DNA of 64,000 bases from Pontibacter sp. HSC-36F09 (GCF_024171605.1 NZ_JALKAA010000001.1:806001-870000), one strand, 5' to 3'. Shown: positions 40,223-49,264, counted from the first letter of the stretch. Made by a program: numbers and translations. Notes: generated by a model not told the origin, from the letters alone.

Positions 40223-41236
40223 ATGGCTTTCCGACAAATCGCTGTATTGTTGCTTCTCTCATTCCTGCTGCCGCTCACCGGGTATAGCTGGGGCTTTTTT
40301 GCGCACCAGCGCATCAACCGGCTGGCCGTTTATACCCTGCCGCCCGAAATGGTGGGCTTCTACAAAAAGCATATCCGCTACATCACCGAAAATGCCGTGA
40401 ACCCTGACCGCCGCCGCTATGCCGTAGTCGGTGAAGCACCCCGCCACTACATCGATCTGGATGTGTACGGCGACAGTGCGCTCTATAAAATGCCCCGCTT
40501 CTGGCAACAGGCTGTGGAGCGGTACGGCGAAGACACGCTGATGGCGCATGGTATCGTGCCCTGGCACATCAACCGCATGAAGTTCCAGCTCACGCAAGCC
40601 TTCAAAGACCGCAACCTCGACCAGATTCTTCGCCTTTCCGCCGACATAGGCCATTACATTGCCGATGCTAGCGTGCCCCTTCACACTACTCGCAACTACA
40701 ACGGGCAGCTAACAGACCAGCGCGGTATCCACGCTTTCTGGGAAAGCCGCCTTCCCGAAATGCTCTCCGACAACTACGACTTCTTTGTAGGGCAGGCCCA
40801 ATACATAGAGCAGCCGCAGCTCAGAGCCTGGGACATCGTGGCCAGCGCCCACCTGGCCCTCGACTCGGTGCTTGGGTTTGAGCGGGAACTGACGCTGGAA
40901 TTTGATGAAGAAAAGAAGTACAGCTATGAAGTGCGCGGCAATCTGACTACTCGGGTATACTCCAGGGAGTTTTCGGAAGCTTACCACCGCCGACTGAACG
41001 GGCAAGTAGAGCGGCAGATGCGTCTTGCTATTCACAACGTGGCCAGCTACTGGTTTACGGCCTGGGTAGATGCGGGTCAGCCTGACCTGCGCCAGCTAGC
41101 TTCTATCCTCTCGGTTGAAGAACAGGAACGATTGCGCATGGAGCTGAAAGAATACGAACAGGGTCCGCACCTGCCGCGCGAAGAAGGTGAAACATACTTG
41201 CACCGAAACACATGGATTTCAGGCCGAAAAGAGTAG
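40223..41236 (+). CDS. Exported zinc-dependent phospholipase C-like protein
   Basis: A 337-residue protein of the S1/P1 nuclease - zinc phospholipase C superfamily. The signal peptide runs to GYSWG, and the first Trp/His after cleavage (WGFFAHQRINRLA) is typical of a metal-binding N-terminus. Further His/Asp ligands are in EAPRHYIDLDVYG, PWHINRM, LSADIGHYIADASVPLHTTRNYNG and GIHAFWESRLPEM. The start at 40223 is chosen for the signal. Substrate could be phospholipid or nucleic acid; the S1-type disulfides are not evident, favouring phospholipase C. Divergent from the patatin-like gene. Confidence 0.85.
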   Translation: MAFRQIAVLLLLSFLLPLTGYSWGFFAHQRINRLAVYTLPPEMVGFYKKHIRYITENAVNPDRRRYAVVGEAPRHYIDLDVYGDSALYKMPRFWQQAVERYGEDTLMAHGIVPWHINRMKFQLTQAFKDRNLDQILRLSADIGHYIADASVPLHTTRNYNGQLTDQRGIHAFWESRLPEMLSDNYDFFVGQAQYIEQPQLRAWDIVASAHLALDSVLGFERELTLEFDEEKKYSYEVRGNLTTRVYSREFSEAYHRRLNGQVERQMRLAIHNVASYWFTAWVDAGQPDLRQLASILSVEEQERLRMELKEYEQGPHLPREEGETYLHRNTWISGRKE

Positions 41237-41355
41237 ACCTGCGGCTCCCCGCAAAAGCAAAAAATCTTTACTGGCGTCTATACAACAACGAGCAAGCGGC
41301 ATTATGCAAAGGACATAAAATTATATAACTTGCCTTTGTAAATACTGACTCACCC

Positions 41356-42924
41356 ATGAGCTATACCTATACCTTCTTCAAGCGCATTGCGCTGTTCTTT
41401 ACCCTCGCCACCATCATTAGCCTGCAAGCCTCGGCCCAGCAAAACACAGCCGCTACCCTGCAAAAGCTCGACGCCTACTACCAGAAAGCCCTGAAAGACT
41501 GGGATGTGCCCGGCATGGCCATCGCCATTGTACGGAACGACTCCGTTATTTTCGCCAAAGGCTACGGTGTGCGCGACCTCAAGGCAGGCGGACAGGTAGA
41601 CGCCAACACCGTATTCGGCATCGCCTCCAACTCCAAAGCCTATACTGCTGCAGCGCTCGGTATACTCGTGGACGAAGGCAAGCTCAACTGGAACGACAAG
41701 GTAACAAAGCACCTGCCCTGGCTGCAGCTGTACAACCCCTACGTAACGCAGGAGCTCAACATAGAGGATTTGCTCAGTCACCGCGCCGGTTTCCGCACCT
41801 TCAGTGGTGATTTGCTCTGGTACAACACCACCTACAGCCGCCGCGAAATTCTAGAACGCGCCCGTTACCTGCAGCCCGCCTACAGCTTCCGCGACGGGTA
41901 TGGCTACTCCAACCTGATGTTCATCGCCGCCGGCGAAGTGATCGAGGCTGTGTCAGGACAGAAGTGGGAAGACTTCATCAAGCAGCGCTTTTTCGGCCCG
42001 CTGGGCATGAACCGCTCCTATACCTCCGTAAACGAACTGACTGGCAAAGACAACATTGCCTCTCCGCATGGATCAGACGAAAAGCACAAACCTTACCCGA
42101 CTACTTTCACGGCATGGGACAACTGGAACCCGGCGGCAGGTATATTCACGAGCGTAAACCAGCAAGCCCAGTGGATGCGACTGCAACTCAACCGTGGAAC
42201 ATACATGGGTAAGAAGATTTTCAGTGAAGATGCCAGCCGCATGATGTGGACCGCCCATAACGCCATGCCTGTTTCAAAACAATCTGAGGCTAATGTGCCC
42301 TCCACACACTTTTCGGCTGCTGGCCTGGGCTGGATGATGAACGACTATGAAGGCCGCAAAATACTGGCGCATGGCGGTGGCCACGAAGGTATGAACAGCC
42401 GCACCGTACTGGTACCGGAAGAGAACCTCGGCATCGTGATTCTGACTAACAGCATGAGCAGCATTATGTCACCGCTGGCTAACTATACCTTAGACCAGTT
42501 CTTCGGAGTACAAAACGGCCGCAATTGGAGCCAGTTCTCGCTCGACAACTTGGCCAAAGCACGCAAAGCGCAGGAAGAAGCGGCCGCCAAAGCCCCCAAA
42601 GAAAAACTACGCAAGAGCAAACCAACCATGGACCTGGAGGCCTATGCCGGCACGTACAACAGCCCGCTTTATGGCGACGCCACCATCACGGTACAGAACA
42701 AGCAACTCGTATTAGATTTGGCTCCTGCTCCAGCCTTGGGTGGCAAGCTCACGCACTGGCAGCACGATATCTTTAACCTGGAGTGGAAAAATAACTTTGC
42801 CCTGCTCACACCTACTAAAGTGCGTTTCATTGTTGGGCCTGATGGAAAAATTGCCGAAATGCGACTCGATTCCAATAACCCTGATTTTCACTTCAGTGAG
42901 TTGGAGTTTAAAAAAGTTAAATAA
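41356..42924 (+). CDS. Serine hydrolase (class C beta-lactamase-like) with DUF3471-like tail
   Basis: A 522-residue exported hydrolase with signal ending LQASAQQ. The beta-lactamase-related domain (about residues 35-380) has the SxxK motif in ASNSKAYTAA, the Tyr motif in GYGYSNLMF and the third motif HGG in LAHGGGHEGMNSR. The last 130 residues (TMDLEAYAGTYNSPLYGDATITVQNKQLVL) match the small C-terminal domain DUF3471. Such enzymes are peptidases or esterases rather than antibiotic-degrading enzymes. It ends in an exceptional 21-bp terminator that also serves the opposite mini-gene. Confidence 0.92.
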   Translation: MSYTYTFFKRIALFFTLATIISLQASAQQNTAATLQKLDAYYQKALKDWDVPGMAIAIVRNDSVIFAKGYGVRDLKAGGQVDANTVFGIASNSKAYTAAALGILVDEGKLNWNDKVTKHLPWLQLYNPYVTQELNIEDLLSHRAGFRTFSGDLLWYNTTYSRREILERARYLQPAYSFRDGYGYSNLMFIAAGEVIEAVSGQKWEDFIKQRFFGPLGMNRSYTSVNELTGKDNIASPHGSDEKHKPYPTTFTAWDNWNPAAGIFTSVNQQAQWMRLQLNRGTYMGKKIFSEDASRMMWTAHNAMPVSKQSEANVPSTHFSAAGLGWMMNDYEGRKILAHGGGHEGMNSRTVLVPEENLGIVILTNSMSSIMSPLANYTLDQFFGVQNGRNWSQFSLDNLAKARKAQEEAAAKAPKEKLRKSKPTMDLEAYAGTYNSPLYGDATITVQNKQLVLDLAPAPALGGKLTHWQHDIFNLEWKNNFALLTPTKVRFIVGPDGKIAEMRLDSNNPDFHFSELEFKKVK

Positions 42925-42940
42925 GCGGACTCTAGAATTA

Positions 42941-42990
42941 AAAAACAGCGGGGCCATACCTAAAACTAGGTATGGCCCCGCTGTTTTTTT
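42941..42990. terminator. Bidirectional terminator with 21-bp perfect stem
   Basis: Left arm 42941-42961 and right arm 42968-42988 are fully complementary; loop AAAACT. The stem top is CCATACCT / AGGTATGG, the dispersed motif. It closes the serine hydrolase gene and, on the other strand, the 32-residue peptide gene. Confidence 0.92.
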
Positions 42991-43002
42991 AAGATACTGC
43001 TC

Positions 43003-43101
43003 TTAGTAAGCTACAATAACAGAAACGATGCTTGCAACTGCAAAGTATCCTGCTATAACAATGTATGCGAGTGCATCTTCATCAAAGTAAAGTTTTTTCA
43101 T
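43003..43101 (-). CDS. 32-residue membrane peptide, paralogue A
   Basis: A 32-codon ORF overlooked at ordinary cut-offs. MKK and an acidic patch (FDEDA) are followed by a continuous hydrophobic helix with LA, then YF at 19-20, and Ser27. A second ORF 300 bp upstream encodes a 33-residue peptide with the same landmarks (MKK, E8, LA, A-x-YF, S six residues past YF). The two leaders also share AACGTT and TTGTC just before the ATG. Flanked by a strong terminator. Coding status is inferred from this paralogy. Function unknown; candidates are a membrane regulator peptide or small toxin-like peptide. Confidence 0.65.
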   Translation of the reverse strand: MKKLYFDEDALAYIVIAGYFAVASIVSVIVAY

Positions 43102-43346
43102 GAGTGACAACCTTTTAAACGTTAGAAATGCTTTAAAATACCTTTGGCCATCTTGGTAATCTTTACGCATTACGCCCGCAAACGTTGCACTATTTTAAAA
43201 GTTATTATAACTATTTATATATGAATATATAGATATTAATACGCTTCTTACATACAAGTACTTACGACAGCATTAGACCTCTTTACCCTGTTACGTAGCC
43301 ATACGCATACTGGATACTTTAGCCGTAATTTTCTTAGCCTTTAAAA
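43102..43346. other. A+T-rich spacer between the two peptide genes
   Basis: Probably the leader and promoter of peptide A (minus strand). Includes AACGTT (43119-43124) and an AT-rich core near 43200-43240. No further ORF with the peptide pattern was found. Confidence 0.5.
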
Positions 43347-43382
43347 CAACAAGGGCGATGCTTAACAGCATCGCCCTTGTTG
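43347..43382 (-). terminator. Terminator of peptide gene B
   Basis: Perfect 16-bp stem CAACAAGGGCGATGCT and complement with loop TAAC, followed on the minus strand by TTTTAA. It lies 24 bp beyond the stop of the 33-codon ORF and gives that ORF a self-contained transcription unit. Confidence 0.85.
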
Positions 43383-43405
43383 CGAATTTATATAGGTAAG
43401 CTAAA

Positions 43406-43507
43406 TTATGCTACTGCTACTAGTAAACTACTTATTGCACCACCAAGTACAAAGTAAGCAGCAACAATTACATTAGCCAAAGTTTCATTAAGAGTAAATT
43501 TTTTCAT
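43406..43507 (-). CDS. 33-residue membrane peptide, paralogue B
   Basis: A 33-codon ORF: MKK, a short polar segment with E8, then one hydrophobic helix (LANVIVAAYFVLGGAISSLL) to the end. It aligns with peptide A across its whole length with one gap. It has its own strong terminator and a leader of similar sequence (AACGTT, TTGTC) before the ATG. No cysteine and no double-glycine leader, so a bacteriocin precursor is not indicated. It may be a small membrane-integral regulator; that is inference. Confidence 0.65.
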   Translation of the reverse strand: MKKFTLNETLANVIVAAYFVLGGAISSLLVAVA

Positions 43508-43844
43508 GACAATAGAACGTTTTAAGGTTTAGTTTAGACATTATTATTTTAAGCATAAAAAAATTCACTTCTAGTAAAACATATTCATATTTCTCCCAGA
43601 AGATGTTGCAAATAAATATTAAATAAATGTTATATGCAAACAATTGAATATAATTTCTGTTTATTATAACAATACCATGCCCCAAAATCCATAGTCCATC
43701 TTTATATATTCCAATACGCTAATAATCAAGCACCTATATAACAGCAAATTATAACTTGAATAATCCTATAAATTTTTTGTTGAAAATTTTCCCAAAATAA
43801 TTTCATAATAAAAATATACTCTACCTGATCAGTGCCTAAAAAGC
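43508..43844. other. A+T-rich intergenic region
   Basis: About 340 bp, markedly A+T-rich, between ettA and peptide B. No convincing gene; a 26-codon minus-strand frame (43726-43806) is too weak to call. It should hold the peptide B promoter, but no full TTTG/TAnnTTTG pair is visible. Confidence 0.5.
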
Positions 43845-43883
43845 AAAATCCCCTGCCGACCATTAGGCCAACAAGGGATTTTT
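43845..43883 (-). terminator. Terminator of ettA
   Basis: Stem AAAATCCC / GGGATTTT with an internal GGCC pairing and T run on the minus strand, about 40 bp past the ettA stop. Confidence 0.75.
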
Positions 43884-43923
43884 CAAAAACAAAGCATTGG
43901 TTTTCAGCACAAAACAGTGCAAT

Positions 43924-45594
43924 CTATACCAGCTTTTTATAGCGTATGCGCTTCGGCTCTGTATCACCCAAACGCTTCTTCTTATTCTCTTCGTAATCTG
44001 TGTAGTTACCCTCGAACCAGTATACCTGGGAGTCGCCTTCAAAGGCCAGAATGTGCGTACAGATACGGTCCAGGAACCAGCGGTCGTGCGAAATGATCAC
44101 GGCGCAGCCCGCAAAGTTCTCCAGGGCGTCTTCCAGCGCGCGGATGGCATTCACGTCCAGGTCGTTGGTCGGTTCATCGAGGAGCAACAGGTTACCGCCT
44201 TCTTTCAGCGTCATGGCCAGGTGTACGCGGTTGCGCTCCCCGCCCGATAGCTTATCCACTTTCTTCTCCTGGTCACCGCCCGAGAAGTTGAACTTGCTCA
44301 CGTACGCGCGGGAGTTCACCTGTCGGCCGGCCATCATCATATGCTCCGTTCCTCCTGAGATCACCTCAAACACCGACTTGTTCGGGTCCAATTGCGTATG
44401 CTCCTGGTCCACATAAGAGATCTGCACAGTAGAGCCTACTGTAAAGTCACCTGCATCTGGTTTTTCCTGACCTGTGATCAGCTTAAACAAAGTAGTCTTA
44501 CCGGCACCGTTCGGACCGATGATACCTACAATACCACCCTGCGGCAGGGAGAAATTCAGATTCTCAAACAACAGCTTGTCGCCGTAGGCTTTGCTGATAT
44601 TGTGCGCTTCAATAACCTGCGCACCCAAACGTGGGCCATCAGGTATAAAGAGCTCCAGCTTCTCCTCTTTCTTAGAGGCTTCTTCGCTGGCCAGCTTGTC
44701 GTATTGGCTGATACGGGCCTTCGACTTGGCATGGCGGGCTTTCGGCGCCATACGCACCCACTCCAACTCACGCTGCAGTGTTTTCTGGCGCTTGCTTTCT
44801 GTCTTCTCCTCTTTTGCCAGGCGGGCAGCTTTCTGCTCCAGCCAGCTGCTATAGTTGCCTTTCCATGGAATACCTTCGCCGCGGTCGAGCTCCAGGATCC
44901 AGCCCGCCACGTTGTCCAGGAAGTAGCGGTCGTGGGTTACGGCGATCACAGTGCCTTTGTAGTGCTGCAAGTGCTGCTCTAACCAGTCCACCGACTCAGC
45001 GTCGAGGTGGTTGGTAGGCTCGTCCAGCAACAGCACGTCCGGCTCCTGCAGCAACAGGCGGCATAAGGCGACGCGTCGCTTCTCACCACCCGACAAGTTG
45101 CCGATCACGGCATCTTCCGGTGGTGTGCGCAGGGCGTCCATGGCGCGCTCCAGTCTGTTGTCCAGTTCCCAGGCATTGTGGTGGTCCAGTTTTTCCTGCA
45201 CGATCCCCTGGCGCTCGATGAGTTTGTTCATCTCATCATCCGTCATCTCCTCAGCGAACTTCATGTTGATCTCGTCGAACTCCTTCAACAGGGCAACCAC
45301 TTCGCTCACACCTTCCTCTACCACTTCGCGCACCGTCTTGGTCGGGTCAAGCTGCGGCTCCTGCTCCAGGTAGCCCACAGAGTAGCCCGGCGACCAAACT
45401 ACTTCGCCGCGAATCTCCTTGTCCACGCCGGCAATGATTTTGAGCAGGCTCGACTTACCGGAGCCGTTGAGGCCCAGCACGCCTATTTTGGCGCCGTAGA
45501 AAAACGAGAGGTAAATATTTTTAAGTACTTGCTTTTGTGGCGGGTAGATCTTGCTCACCCCAGCCATTGAGAAAATAATGGTTTCGTTGCTCAT
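43924..45594 (-). CDS. ettA: Energy-dependent translational throttle protein EttA (ABC-F)
   Basis: A 556-residue ABC-F ATPase that binds the ribosomal E site and gates translation by ATP/ADP ratio. Two nucleotide-binding domains: [16 protein letters not shown] with [16 protein letters not shown] and [14 protein letters not shown]; then [16 protein letters not shown] with [15 protein letters not shown] and [14 protein letters not shown]. Between them is the arm/linker with [27 protein letters not shown], typical of EttA. The start at 45594 ([10 protein letters not shown]) is family-like; the extension to 45657 is not. No membrane part, consistent with ABC-F. Confidence 0.95.
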   Translation of the reverse strand: MSNETIIFSMAGVSKIYPPQKQVLKNIYLSFFYGAKIGVLGLNGSGKSSLLKIIAGVDKEIRGEVVWSPGYSVGYLEQEPQLDPTKTVREVVEEGVSEVVALLKEFDEINMKFAEEMTDDEMNKLIERQGIVQEKLDHHNAWELDNRLERAMDALRTPPEDAVIGNLSGGEKRRVALCRLLLQEPDVLLLDEPTNHLDAESVDWLEQHLQHYKGTVIAVTHDRYFLDNVAGWILELDRGEGIPWKGNYSSWLEQKAARLAKEEKTESKRQKTLQRELEWVRMAPKARHAKSKARISQYDKLASEEASKKEEKLELFIPDGPRLGAQVIEAHNISKAYGDKLLFENLNFSLPQGGIVGIIGPNGAGKTTLFKLITGQEKPDAGDFTVGSTVQISYVDQEHTQLDPNKSVFEVISGGTEHMMMAGRQVNSRAYVSKFNFSGGDQEKKVDKLSGGERNRVHLAMTLKEGGNLLLLDEPTNDLDVNAIRALEDALENFAGCAVIISHDRWFLDRICTHILAFEGDSQVYWFEGNYTDYEENKKKRLGDTEPKRIRYKKLV

Positions 45595-45961
45595 TTTACT
45601 GTATATCAGTTTAGTACTGCCCGCAGGCAGCAAGTTAAATTCACATTGAAACGGCATTTACAGCGCCCTACCCGACAAATGTGTCCGGTTTAGCCATTTT
45701 TTATGCCGACAAATACAAATATCGTAAAAATTCATGTGTTTATGGTTCACAAAAGTGCTTTGAAATCACTAAACTTGTAGAAAAACTGTATGGGAGAAGT
45801 CCGCACAGACTTATCGTGGCACCAGGTCAGGTTTTTATCAGGAGACTTCCGCGGCTAATCTGCAGACTGTCAACGCTACAACCTGACTTGCGTATGCTAA
45901 GGTTAGTCTAAAATTTTGGACCCTTTGCCCTTTTATGTTCCGATTCTAACCCGATCCTTAA
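45595..45961. other. Divergent promoter region between ettA and the DUF349 gene
   Basis: 367 bp without a credible ORF. Contains a CAAATATC at 45716-45723 (minus-strand GATATTTG, the same box as rpmB) but no correctly spaced TTTG. I see no other structure. Confidence 0.4.
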
Positions 45962-47275
45962 ATGGAAAACAACGACCTATTGGAAGAAGCCAAAAAGTAT
46001 GGCTTTATTCAGGACCAGCAAGTATGGCTGAAAGCTTTTATGACCTACCCCGACAGAAAGGTAGGCGAGGTGAAAGAATCAGAGGAAGACTCGCTGGTTT
46101 ATTTTGCCAGGCGCTTTCACATGTTCAGCGATAAAGTAAACGCCCTGCTCGAGCGCATCGCAACTTCCGAGAACAAAGGCTCTTTCCTGATGAAGGTGCT
46201 GCACATGAAAGACCAGGTAGGTAACTATGATGCGCTGGGTGACTTTGAGTCTATCTACCATACGCTGAGCAAGGCGGAGGAGGATATAAATGAGACCATC
46301 AAGCAGAACCGCGAAAAGAACCTAAGCATCAAGATCGGGCTTATACAGGAGGCAGAGGCACTGCAGGACAGCCTGGAGTGGAAAGAGACTTCTGACAAGA
46401 TGAAGGACCTCCGCGCCACCTGGATCAAGACTGGCCCTGTGGAGAAAGACCTTACCGAAGAGATAGAGGAGCGCTTTAAAACAGTGCTGGAGTCTTTCTT
46501 TGAGCGCAAAAAGTCCTTCTTCAACGACAAGAAGATGATGCAGAACCGCACGTACGACAGGTATAGAGACCTGATCGCCAAGTCTGTGGCGCTGCAAAAC
46601 TCTGAGGAGTGGGAAGCCACAACGGCCAAACTGAAAGACCTGCAGACACAGTGGAAGCAGATTGGCGGATCGTTGCCGCGCGCCACGACCAACAAGCTAT
46701 GGACTGAGTTCAGAAAAGCCCACAACCACTTTTTTGAACGCCTCAAAGTGAAGATCACAAACGAGAAAACCGACTCAAAAGAGAAGTACTACGAAACCAA
46801 CCTGGAGCGCAAGCAGGAACTGGTAGGCCAGGCCGAGCAACTGCTCCAGCACAACAGCCTGAACGACGCCGTGAAGCGCGCCAAGGAACTGCAGGCCGAG
46901 TGGAAAAAAGTAGGCCCTGTGCGACCTGATGTTTCAGATGCGATTTGGGAGCGCTTTATCAAGGCCTGTGACCGTGTATTCGAGATGAGCAGCCTGGAGC
47001 ACTATATCCGCAAGCGCCAGCAGAACGCTAACGAGACCTATGGCCACGAGGAAGGGCTGCTCGCCCGCATCAACGCCCTGCGCGACTTCATCAAGTCTGA
47101 CCGTCAGGAGTTGGAGGTGCTTGAAACGAACCTGGGCAAGCTGAGCGAAGCGCCAAGTAACGATTCGTTCCGCAACATGCTTCTGGGCAAGATCCGTAAC
47201 TTCAACCGCAAGATTACGACGAAGCAGGCGCTGATCGAGATGTTTCAGGAGCAACTGAGCACGATCAACAAATAG
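45962..47275 (+). CDS. DUF349 domain coiled-coil protein
   Basis: A 437-residue, highly charged, helical protein containing several DUF349 repeats. Each has the pattern E-W-(K/E)-x-T...LKDL(R/Q)x-(Q/E)WK-(Q/K)-(I/V)-G-x-(L/V)-(P/R) followed by an (L/I)W-x-(R/E)F segment: near residues 138-170 (SLEWKETSDKMKDLRATWIKTGPV), 215-245 (EEWEATTAKLKDLQTQWKQIGG) and 305-330 (AKELQAEWKKVGPV). Function unknown; found in many Bacteroidota. It is a single gene with a terminator. Confidence 0.9.
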   Translation: MENNDLLEEAKKYGFIQDQQVWLKAFMTYPDRKVGEVKESEEDSLVYFARRFHMFSDKVNALLERIATSENKGSFLMKVLHMKDQVGNYDALGDFESIYHTLSKAEEDINETIKQNREKNLSIKIGLIQEAEALQDSLEWKETSDKMKDLRATWIKTGPVEKDLTEEIEERFKTVLESFFERKKSFFNDKKMMQNRTYDRYRDLIAKSVALQNSEEWEATTAKLKDLQTQWKQIGGSLPRATTNKLWTEFRKAHNHFFERLKVKITNEKTDSKEKYYETNLERKQELVGQAEQLLQHNSLNDAVKRAKELQAEWKKVGPVRPDVSDAIWERFIKACDRVFEMSSLEHYIRKRQQNANETYGHEEGLLARINALRDFIKSDRQELEVLETNLGKLSEAPSNDSFRNMLLGKIRNFNRKITTKQALIEMFQEQLSTINK

Positions 47276-47304
47276 AAAAATAAAGATTTAACTATATCTT
47301 TTGA

Positions 47305-47338
47305 GAAGGCGTCTGTTGCGAAAGCGGCAGACGCTTTC
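47305..47338 (+). terminator. Terminator-like hairpin after the DUF349 gene
   Basis: Stem GAAGGCGTCTG / CAGACGCTTTC (one mismatch) with inner pairing GCG/CGC; short T stretch. Confidence 0.65.
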
Positions 47339-47502
47339 TATATTTACATACAGCCCAATTCAGGGGAGATCGCAGTAAAAAGTGGGGTCTGAAAAAATTT
47401 GACTCAAAATGAACATTTACTGTGCATTTGCGTTGTTTTGGTAAAAACAATCACAAAAAGCAATAAATATTTCAAAAAAATTTTAGTTTGTGAATTAATT
47501 CA

Positions 47503-47510
47503 TACTTTTG
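47503..47510 (+). promoter_or_regulatory. Candidate -7 box (TACTTTTG) for the DUF2795 gene
   Basis: Exact TAnnTTTG match 42 bp before the ATG, in a strongly A+T-rich leader. A TTTG lies only 12 bp upstream, so the -33 element is unclear. Confidence 0.45.
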
Positions 47511-47552
47511 CGAACTATTTTTTACAGCCATTAAGTTAAGGAGACACATACT

Positions 47553-47774
47553 ATGTATTGGACACTGGAATTAGCATCATACCTCGAGGACGCACCTTGG
47601 CCAGCCACTAAGGACGAGCTGATCGACTATTCTATCCGCTCAGGCGCACCTATGGAGGTGGTAGAGAACCTGCAGGCACTTGAAGATGACGGGCAGCCTT
47701 ATGAGAACATCGAGGAGATCTGGCCTGACTACCCTACCAAGGAAGACTTCATGTTCAACGAAGACGAGTACTAA
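47553..47774 (+). CDS. DUF2795 family small acidic protein
   Basis: A 73-residue acidic protein with the DUF2795 pattern: YWTLELASYLEDAPWPATKDELIDYSIRSGAPMEVVENLQALEDDGQPYENIEEIWPDYPTKEDF. The winged-helix-like motif (L-x-x-x-L-x-x-A-x-x-P-x-x-K-x-E-L-x-x-Y-A) is clear. It is very similar across Bacteroidota and probably highly expressed given the long A+T-rich leader and good codons. Function unknown. It precedes an orphan ABC ATPase on the same strand by 72 bp. Confidence 0.9.
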   Translation: MYWTLELASYLEDAPWPATKDELIDYSIRSGAPMEVVENLQALEDDGQPYENIEEIWPDYPTKEDFMFNEDEY

Positions 47775-47846
47775 TTAGTGATTCATTAGATAAAGAGGAT
47801 TGATCCTTCGATCTTCTGTTATTCAATCTTCACTTTTCGTTACTCA

Positions 47847-48575
47847 TTGAACAACATCGTTGAAGTAAAAAATCTGGTTGCGGGTTATGAGCGTCGAACT
47901 CTGATCCGCAACCTTTCTTTTTCTGTGCCTGCACAGGCATTTGTGGCTATTGTGGGCCATAACGGAGCAGGTAAGACAACCCTCTTCAGAGCTTTTCAGC
48001 AAAAAATACCCTACCAGGGGCAGCTCCTGCTGCAGGGTCAGGATTTACGCAACGCCAAAGACGCTGCAGCCTCCGGCCTTCTCTCCTATCTTCCCCAAAA
48101 GAACATTGTCTCCTTCTCGATCAGCGTGCTTGACCTGGTGGTGATGGGTCTTTTTCGAAAGAAGAGCTTTTTTGAGAACTATACCGCCCAGGATTACGCC
48201 CAGGCCCGTGCCACGCTGGCGCAGCTGGAACTGATGCACCTGCAGGAGCAGGACTTTACAACCCTTTCAGGAGGTGAACAGCAAATGGTATGGCTGGCGC
48301 AACTGATGCTGCAGGACGCCGATGTCGTGTTGCTTGACGAGCCGACTCAGCAGCTGGACGTCTACTATAAGAAGCAGGTATTCCGACTTTTGCAGCAGTG
48401 GGTACAGCAAAAAGGCAAAACGGTGTTCTGCATAACACATGATCTCTACAACTTGCAGCCAATGCAGGGCTTTCTCCTCAACCTTTCCAAACCCAACCCT
48501 ACACTCGAGCCGCTTTCCCCCGAAACGGTGCAGCAGAACCAGGAATATCTGGAAGCGCAGCGCATTGTTCGCTAA
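47847..48575 (+). CDS. ABC transporter ATP-binding protein (FecE/metal-type), orphan
   Basis: A 242-residue ATPase: Walker [12 protein letters not shown] (near 38), Q-loop LPQKNIVSFSISVLDLVVMG, signature LSGGEQQMVWLAQLML, Walker B ADVVLLDEPTQQLD and switch His in CITHDLYNL. The Q-loop/SVLDLVVMG segment and length resemble iron-siderophore or metal-chelate ATPases (FecE/ZnuC). No permease or binding protein is adjacent, so its partner must be elsewhere. The only start is a TTG at 47847. Its stop overlaps the convergent ispD stop by four bases. Confidence 0.85.
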   Translation: MNNIVEVKNLVAGYERRTLIRNLSFSVPAQAFVAIVGHNGAGKTTLFRAFQQKIPYQGQLLLQGQDLRNAKDAAASGLLSYLPQKNIVSFSISVLDLVVMGLFRKKSFFENYTAQDYAQARATLAQLELMHLQEQDFTTLSGGEQQMVWLAQLMLQDADVVLLDEPTQQLDVYYKKQVFRLLQQWVQQKGKTVFCITHDLYNLQPMQGFLLNLSKPNPTLEPLSPETVQQNQEYLEAQRIVR

Positions 48576-49264
48576 CCCATCGACTCAAACTGCTTCACAA
48601 GCACTTCGGCCAACAGCAAATCTTCCGGCGTTGTGATCTTGATGTTACTATAGCTGCCTTCCACCAGCGCTATACCTGCGCCCAGCTGCTCTACCACCGA
48701 TGCATCGTCAGTGAAGTGCTCCTGCTCGGGCTGTTCGTAAGCTGCCCGTAATAGGCTGGACTTAAAGCACTGGGGCGTCTGCACCAGCTTATACCTGGTG
48801 CGTGGTACGGCTTGGCTCCCGCTCCCGGTAAGCTCCCGGATAGAGTCTTTCGGGGAAACAGCCAACACAGCAGCCCCCGATTCAGCCGCCTGCTCAAAGG
48901 CCGCCTTGATGATGCCTGTGCTTATAAATGGCCGCACGCCATCGTGCACAGCTACCAGCGCCTCGCCATGCACCGTTGCCAGTCCATTCTTCACAGAGCC
49001 GAAGCGGGTCTTTCCTCCCGGAACCGCCATGTGGAATATAGGAAATTTATACTGTTTGCATAGGTTTCGCCATACCTGCAACTGGTCCTCCGGCAGCACG
49101 ACTACAATCCGTATATCAGGGTTGTAGGTATAGAACCGCTCAATGGTGTGCATGAGGATAGGCTTGCCAGCAAGTTCGATGAATTGCTTGGGCATAGTGT
49201 GCTGCATGCGGCTGCCCGTGCCACCGGCCACAATAATGGCGTATTGTTGCAAAGCTTTCTCCAT
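48572..49264 (-). CDS. ispD: 2-C-methyl-D-erythritol 4-phosphate cytidylyltransferase
   Basis: A 230-residue enzyme attaching CMP to MEP in the non-mevalonate isoprenoid pathway. The N-terminal nucleotide motif IIVAGGTGSRMQHTMPKQFIELAGKPILMHT, the VAVHDGVRPFIS loop, the TPQCFKSSLL segment and the closing FTDDASVVEQLG...IKITTPEDLLLAE are all in place. The start at 49264 replaces the non-conserved lead to 49306. It converges with the orphan ATPase gene. No ispF is adjacent. Confidence 0.95.
   Translation of the reverse strand: MEKALQQYAIIVAGGTGSRMQHTMPKQFIELAGKPILMHTIERFYTYNPDIRIVVVLPEDQLQVWRNLCKQYKFPIFHMAVPGGKTRFGSVKNGLATVHGEALVAVHDGVRPFISTGIIKAAFEQAAESGAAVLAVSPKDSIRELTGSGSQAVPRTRYKLVQTPQCFKSSLLRAAYEQPEQEHFTDDASVVEQLGAGIALVEGSYSNIKITTPEDLLLAEVLVKQFESMG

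Noticed and set aside
43488..43685. A 65-codon frame overlapping the start of peptide B in another frame
   Set aside because: Composition follows the A+T-rich background and it overlaps the better-supported 33-codon gene.
43726..43806. A 26-codon minus-strand frame with hydrophobic end near the peptide pair
   Set aside because: It lacks the MKK...E...LA...YF pattern of the two paralogous peptides, has no terminator and can arise by chance in A+T-rich DNA.
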